Source of the DNA: Paracoccus sanguinis
GTDB lineage: Bacteria > Pseudomonadota > Alphaproteobacteria > Rhodobacterales > Rhodobacteraceae
Assembly (NCBI RefSeq): GCF_900106665.1
Contig: NZ_FNNA01000008.1
Coordinates: 24,142 to 88,141 of the forward strand
Direction of reading: 5' to 3'
DNA: 64,000 nucleotides
This document shows, piece by piece, positions 59,914 to 64,000 of the stretch (the first letter of the stretch is position 1; every line of letters begins with the position of its first letter). The position numbers and the translations under genes are program-made. Under the pieces are notes generated by a model that was not told the origin of the DNA, searched no databases, and saw nothing but the letters and a program-made list of their open reading frames with translations.

Positions 59914-61061
59914 GCCGGCTCTCCGCCCGGGGCGCGCCGCCACGGGTCGCGGCGCGGGGGATAGGCGCCGTAGCCCTCGGGCGGGGCCTCGGCGGCGCGG
60001 GCGGCGGCGGTCTCGTCATCGGCGTCGTAGGCGTGGATGATCCGCGCGACCAGCGGGTGGCGCACCACGTCCGAGGCGGTGAAGTAGCTGAACGAGATCC
60101 CCGGCACGCCCTTGAGGATGCGCTCGGCGTCCTTGAGCCCCGACTGCACCCCGCGCGGCAGGTCCACCTGCGTGCGGTCGCCGGTGATGACCATGCGCGA
60201 GCCCTCGCCCAGACGGGTCAGGAACATCTTCATCTGCATCGAGGTCGCGTTCTGCGCCTCGTCCAGCACCACGAAGGCATTGGCGAGCGTTCGGCCGCGC
60301 ATGAAGGCCAAGGGCGCGATCTCGATCCGCTTCTCCTCGATCAGCTTGGCCATCTGCTTGGCGGGCAGGAAGTCGTTCAGCGCGTCGTAGAGCGGCTGCA
60401 TGTAGGGGTCGACCTTGTCCTTCATGTCGCCGGGCAGGAAGCCCAGACGCTCGCCCGCCTCGACCGCCGGGCGCGACAGGATGATCTTGTCGACATGGCC
60501 GCCGATCAGCATCGTCACGCCGACAGCGACGGCGAGATAGGTCTTGCCGGTGCCCGCCGGGCCGATGCCGAAGGCGAGTTCGTTGGCGAAGAGCGACCGG
60601 ACATAGTCCTTCTGCGCCTCGGTGCGCGGCTCGACGGTCTTCTTGCGGGTGCGCAGTTCGACCGGGCCGTGCTGGAACATCTCGAGCTGTTCGGCGGGCG
60701 TGGGGGACGGCGCGCCGTCCGGCTCTCCGCCCATCCTGAGCGCGGCCTCGACCTCGCCCATCTCGACCGGGCGGCCCTGCTCGAGCCGGGCATAGAGGCC
60801 GCGCAGCACCTGCGCCGCGTCCGCCTGGGCCTCGGCGGGGCCCACCACGGCCAGCAGGTTACCGCGGCGCAGGACATGGACGCCGAGCGCCTGCTCGATC
60901 CGGGCAAGGTGCCGGTCGTGCGGCCCGCAGAGGTCGATCAGCAGGCGGTTGTCGGGAAATTCCAGCAGGGTTTCGCCGGAATGGGCGGGGGCGGCAGTGT
61001 TCGTCGGGGTCAGACCCACGGGGGCGGTTTCCTCATCGGATGCGTCCGGTCCATCTTGCAA
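59910..61061 (-). CDS. PhoH-like ATPase
   Basis: PhoH family ATPase, 383 residues, linked to RNA metabolism through its conserved link to ybeY. The Walker A is GPAGTGKTY, motif II is FVVLDEAQNAT with LDEAQ, and sensor motif is VITGDRTQVDLP; these place it in the PhoH helicase-like group. An N-terminal KH-like region (about 45-110) precedes the ATPase domain, as usual. ATG 61061 fits the family length. It is the first gene of the phoH-ybeY-corC run. Confidence 0.95.
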   Translation of the reverse strand: MQDGPDASDEETAPVGLTPTNTAAPAHSGETLLEFPDNRLLIDLCGPHDRHLARIEQALGVHVLRRGNLLAVVGPAEAQADAAQVLRGLYARLEQGRPVEMGEVEAALRMGGEPDGAPSPTPAEQLEMFQHGPVELRTRKKTVEPRTEAQKDYVRSLFANELAFGIGPAGTGKTYLAVAVGVTMLIGGHVDKIILSRPAVEAGERLGFLPGDMKDKVDPYMQPLYDALNDFLPAKQMAKLIEEKRIEIAPLAFMRGRTLANAFVVLDEAQNATSMQMKMFLTRLGEGSRMVITGDRTQVDLPRGVQSGLKDAERILKGVPGISFSYFTASDVVRHPLVARIIHAYDADDETAAARAAEAPPEGYGAYPPRRDPWRRAPGGEPA

Positions 61062-61108
61062 GCGCGTCCCGGGATGGCAAGGGAAAGCCGGCCCCGGGGG
61101 GGCCGGCG

Positions 61109-61145
61109 GCCTCCGGCGGGGATATTTTTGTCCAGCCCGAGGGGG
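61109..61145. repeat. Intergenic repeat copy 2 (GCCTCCGGCGGGGATATTT)
   Basis: Same 37-bp element as at 26218-26254, with the two variable bases changed, here between the 5' end of phoH and the mlaF stop. Placement between unrelated genes supports a dispersed intergenic repeat. Confidence 0.75.
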
Positions 61146-61162
61146 CTGCCCAGCCCCGCCGC

Positions 61163-61897
61163 TCAGTCGCGCGGGCGGCCCTCGACGAAATCGCGCAGGC
61201 GCGGGTCGGGGGCGGCGTCCATCTCGGCCACGCCACCCGCCCAGGCGATGCGCCCGCCGGCGAGGAACGCCACCCGGTCAGCGATGGTGCGCACGCTGGT
61301 CATGTCGTGGGTGATGGTGACGGCGGTGGCGCCGGTCTCGGTCACGATGCCGCGGATGAGCGCGTTGATCGCCGCCGCCCGCTGCGGGTCGAGGCCGGTC
61401 GTCGGCTCGTCGAAGAAGATCACCCGCGGGTCGGCGGCGATGGCGCGGGCGAGGCCCACGCGCTTGCGCATCCCGCCCGAGAGTTCCGCCGGCATCCGGT
61501 CGGCCGTCTCGGGGCCGAGGCCCACGCGCGCCAGCCGCTCGACCGCGCGCGCCCGCGCGGCGGCCGCGGGCATGGTGCGGATGAGGCGGAAGGCGACGTT
61601 GCGCCAGACCGGCAGGCTGTCGAACAGCGCCGCATTCTGGAACAGCATTCCGAAGTCGCGCATGAAGGCGGCCCGGACCGCAGCCGTGCTGGCCGCGCCG
61701 TTCAGCAGGACCGCGCCCGCGTCCGGCGTCTCGAGCCCGAGGATCGTGCGCAGCAGCACCGACTTGCCGGTGCCCGAGCCGCCGATGACGACGAGACTCT
61801 CGCCACGGGGCACGGCGAGGTCGAGCCCGTCCAGCACCGGCGTGGCGCCGTAGGACTTGGCGAGGCCGCGGACCTCGATGACGGGGGGTGCGGTCAT
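61163..61897 (-). CDS. mlaF: ABC transporter ATPase, MlaF-type
   Basis: ATP-binding subunit of the Mla-type phospholipid transport system, 244 residues from ATG 61897. Motifs are Walker A IGGSGTGKS, ABC signature LSGGMRKR (the RKR ending is characteristic of MlaF), Walker B VIFFDEPTTGLDP and the switch TITHDM. It forms an operon with mlaE upstream (4-bp overlap). The system moves glycerophospholipids between outer and inner membranes to keep outer-membrane asymmetry. MCE-domain (MlaD) and MlaB genes are not in the window. Confidence 0.93.
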   Translation of the reverse strand: MTAPPVIEVRGLAKSYGATPVLDGLDLAVPRGESLVVIGGSGTGKSVLLRTILGLETPDAGAVLLNGAASTAAVRAAFMRDFGMLFQNAALFDSLPVWRNVAFRLIRTMPAAAARARAVERLARVGLGPETADRMPAELSGGMRKRVGLARAIAADPRVIFFDEPTTGLDPQRAAAINALIRGIVTETGATAVTITHDMTSVRTIADRVAFLAGGRIAWAGGVAEMDAAPDPRLRDFVEGRPRD

Positions 61898-62655
61898 GTG
61901 AAGAACAGCCCGGTCAGGACGAAGTTGGCGGCGAGGATGCCGACCGAGGCGGCGACGACGGCGTTGGTCGTGGCCCGGCCCACGCCCTCGGCCCCGCGAC
62001 CTGCGTGCATCCCGAACCAGCAGCCCGCAAGCGCCACGATGGCCCCGAACACCGCGCCCTTGATCAGCCCCGAGAGCACGTCCCAGCTTTCGAGATAGGC
62101 CCAGGAGTTCGAGATATAGGCCTGCGAGGTGAACCCCAGCGCGGTCGTGCCGACCAGCCAGCCGCCCATGATCCCGATCGCGTCGCCGACCGCGACCAGC
62201 ACCGGCACCGACAGGATCGCCGCCCACAGCCGCGGCGTGACCAGCCAGCCCATCGGGTCGGTCGAGAGCGTCACCAGCGCGTCGATCTGCTCGCTCACCC
62301 GCATCGAGCCGATCTCGGCGGCGATGGACGAGGCGACGCGGGCCGCCACCATCAGCCCGCCGAGGACGGGGCCGAGCTCGCGGACCATGCCGATGGCGAC
62401 AATGGCCGGCACCACGTCGCCGGCCTGGAACCGCTCGCCGCCCGAGTTGATCTGCAGGGCCAGCGCCGCCCCGGTGAAGAGCGCCGTCAGCCCCACCACC
62501 GGCAGCGACAGCCAGCCGATCCGCAGCAACTGGCGCGCCAGCAGCGCGGGGTGGAAGCCCGGCGCGGCGAGGCCGCGGGCGGCGAAGATCGCCACCTGCC
62601 CCACGCCGCGCACAACCCGCAGCGTGACCCGGCCGAGGGCCGCAAGCGGGTTCAC
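61894..62655 (-). CDS. mlaE: Mla permease MlaE-type
   Basis: Inner-membrane permease of the Mla lipid transport system, 253 residues from GTG 62655, overlapping the alanine racemase stop by 4 bp (GTGA). The protein has about five hydrophobic segments and the family motifs ELGPVLGGLMVAARVASSIAAEIGSM (quoted in part, about 100-120) and EQIDALVTLSTDPMGWLVTPR (part), which are the core MlaE signature. Coupled to mlaF by a 4-bp overlap. Transport substrate inferred from the family. Confidence 0.93.
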   Translation of the reverse strand: MNPLAALGRVTLRVVRGVGQVAIFAARGLAAPGFHPALLARQLLRIGWLSLPVVGLTALFTGAALALQINSGGERFQAGDVVPAIVAIGMVRELGPVLGGLMVAARVASSIAAEIGSMRVSEQIDALVTLSTDPMGWLVTPRLWAAILSVPVLVAVGDAIGIMGGWLVGTTALGFTSQAYISNSWAYLESWDVLSGLIKGAVFGAIVALAGCWFGMHAGRGAEGVGRATTNAVVAASVGILAANFVLTGLFFT

Positions 62656-63710
62656 GCCCCCTCGCCCACCCAGCGGCGGGCATAGCGCGCCCCGAGCGAG
62701 GTCAGGATCTCGTAGCCGATGGTCCCGGCCTTCGCGGCCAGCGCATCGACGCCCTGACGGTCGTTCAGGATCTCGAGCTCGGCCGGCACCTCGGGCAGGT
62801 CGGTCACGTCGGCGGTGATGAGGTCCATCGACACCCGCCCGACGATCGGCGCGGACCGCGCGCCCGCCCAGAGCGCCACGTCCTTCCCGGTCAGCGACCG
62901 CAGCAGCCCGTCGGCGTAACCCGCCGAGACGGTGGCGATCCGCGACCGGCGCGGCGCGGTCCAGGTGCAGCCATAGCCCACCGCCTCGCCGGGCTCGACC
63001 CAGCGGGTCTGGATCACCTCGAGCGCCAGCCGCACCACGGGCCGGGCGTCGGTGAAGGGCTCGGCGCCATAAAGCCCGATGCCGGGCCGCGTCACGTCGA
63101 AGTGATAGTCGGGGCCGAGCAGGATGCCGCCGGTTGCCGAGAGCGAGCGGGGCGCAGCGACCCCCTCGGTCATGCTGCGGAAGGCGGCAAGCTGCGCCGC
63201 GTTGGCGGGGTGGCCGGGTTCGTCGGCGCACATCAGGTGCGACATGACGAGCGCCGGGCCGGTGCCGTCGCCGGTCGGCGCGGCAAGCGCCTCGGCGCGG
63301 ACGGCGGCCCACTCGGCCGGCTCGAACCCCAGACGGTTCATGCCGCTGTCGAGCTGGATGCCGAAGGCGCCACGAGGGCGCAGCGCGCGGTCGCGGAAGA
63401 ACTGCTCGGGGCTGTTCAGCACCGGCACGAGGCCGGTCAGGTCCTGCCCCGGCATATGCCCCGACAGCACGAAGATGCGCGCGTCGGCCCCGAGAAGCGG
63501 CCGGATCGCCCGCCCCTCACCCGCCTGCGCCACGAAGAAGTCGCGGGCACCCGCAGCGTAAAGCGCCGGCGCCACCCGCGCTGCGCCCAAGCCGTAGGCG
63601 TCGGCCTTGACCACGGCGCCCGGGCGCGCACCCGGCGCCCGGGCGGCGAGGGCGCGCCAGTTTGCCGCGATGGCGGCCAGATCGATCGTCAGTCCCATGC
63701 CGGGGGGCAT
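62652..63710 (-). CDS. alr: Alanine racemase
   Basis: PLP-dependent racemase producing D-alanine for peptidoglycan, 352 residues from ATG 63710 (a second ATG at 63698, MGLTIDL, is equally possible). The PLP lysine is in VVKADAYGLG (Lys35), the catalytic Tyr is in SAGYADGLL of the C-terminal beta domain, and GRVSMDLITADVTDL is the family substrate loop. It is coupled with mlaE, forming a small alr-mlaE-mlaF transcription unit. Confidence 0.94.
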   Translation of the reverse strand: MPPGMGLTIDLAAIAANWRALAARAPGARPGAVVKADAYGLGAARVAPALYAAGARDFFVAQAGEGRAIRPLLGADARIFVLSGHMPGQDLTGLVPVLNSPEQFFRDRALRPRGAFGIQLDSGMNRLGFEPAEWAAVRAEALAAPTGDGTGPALVMSHLMCADEPGHPANAAQLAAFRSMTEGVAAPRSLSATGGILLGPDYHFDVTRPGIGLYGAEPFTDARPVVRLALEVIQTRWVEPGEAVGYGCTWTAPRRSRIATVSAGYADGLLRSLTGKDVALWAGARSAPIVGRVSMDLITADVTDLPEVPAELEILNDRQGVDALAAKAGTIGYEILTSLGARYARRWVGEGA

Positions 63711-63913
63711 GGCCCCGCCCCGGCGCGGCGTCAAGCCTTCGCCACGCGGCCGCGGCGCCGCACCCGCGCGCGCCACCTATACGGCTTTTCAGTTTAAGCA
63801 GCGGTTTCCCAACGTAGTTTGCAAAGTTTCCGCTTTCCGCTTTGCGGCGCATCGCGCGCGCCTTATGGTCCCGCGCAACCCGAACACAGGCATGCAAACC
63901 ACAGAGGGCGGCG
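63711..63913 (+). promoter_or_regulatory. pccB upstream region with PccR/ScfR-like site
   Basis: Divergent gap between alr and pccB. It contains TTTGCAAA at 63818-63825, the half-site known for PccR/ScfR-type regulators of propionyl-CoA carboxylase genes in Rhodobacterales, and a weaker half-site TTTGCGG at 63841-63847. The established operator has two TTTGCAAA copies 4 bp apart; the spacing here does not match, so the assignment is tentative. Confidence 0.45.
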
Positions 63914-64000
63914 ATGAAGGACATTCCGGGACAGCTCGAGCAACTTCGCGCCGAGGCGAGGCTTGGCGGCGGCCAGCGGCGAATCGACGCCCAGCACGCC
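63914..64000 (+). CDS. pccB: Propionyl-CoA carboxylase beta subunit, N-terminal fragment
   Basis: Only the first 29 codons are in the window: MKDIPGQLEQLRAEARLGG then GQRRIDAQHA, the start signature of PccB-type carboxyltransferase subunits, which transfer carboxybiotin carbon to propionyl-CoA. The ATG at 63914 is preceded by GAGGGCGGCG. The TTTGCAAA element upstream supports the call, since PccB is its known target in this group. Confidence 0.8.
   Translation, partial: MKDIPGQLEQLRAEARLGGGQRRIDAQHA

Overview
The window is high-GC DNA from an alphaproteobacterium, most likely Rhodobacterales (Rhodobacter/Paracoccus-like). The evidence is the composition, alanine-racemase/Mla and PhoH-YbeY-CorC neighbourhoods, a start of pccB beside a TTTGCAAA motif, and an intergenic repeat (GCCTCCGGCGGGGATATTT) familiar from this order. 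Two stretches of ordinary chromosome alternate with two mobile regions.

Region A (1-21.2 kb) is an accessory island. Positions 1-9.45 kb hold a minus-strand, tightly overlapping phage-like replication and recombination operon: Toprim/VapE primase-helicase, RecD-like helicase, Cas4-like nuclease, a tail-bearing DNA-binding candidate, a Sak4-like ATPase and small regulators. Opposite it lie a LexA-like S24 repressor and a 3' neighbour that looks like an AbiJ-type abortive-infection nuclease. Then come a DUF2924 / large serine recombinase cassette and a type I restriction-modification operon (hsdR-hsdS-x-hsdM) in which x is a SIR2-like DUF4917 protein. The island stops about 300 bp from the 3' end of a tRNA-Ser(TGA) gene, a classic attachment position.

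Region B (21.2-33.6 kb) is core chromosome: class V aminotransferase, a glutamine amidotransferase / PaiB-like / glutamine-synthetase-like / SDR gene run, M32 carboxypeptidase, heme A synthase, TrmJ, a ThiE-like protein and guaA.

Region C (33.6-about 55.7 kb) is a degenerate integrative element in the guaA 3' hotspot. It starts with a tyrosine integrase that has lost its catalytic domain. It then carries an ICE-type set (DUF2285, XRE regulator, DUF736, DUF2493, Toprim, strawberry-notch/methylase, ParB, ArdC), three genes of which share a repeated 5' leader. I see no relaxase or type IV secretion genes, so it looks immobile. Its cargo includes a phosphoribosyltransferase gene overlapping a SLOG-plus-antitoxin-HTH fusion, a HEPN/Toprim protein overlapping a trypsin-like protease, and a Gabija-like OLD/UvrD pair broken in at least three places.

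Region D (56-64 kb) is core chromosome again: a secreted protein, a monooxygenase-like protein, DUF72, corC-ybeY-phoH, alr-mlaE-mlaF and the start of pccB. The best candidates for undescribed biology are the PRTase/SLOG-HTH pair, the HEPN-Toprim/protease pair, and the SIR2-like gene inside the type I R-M operon.
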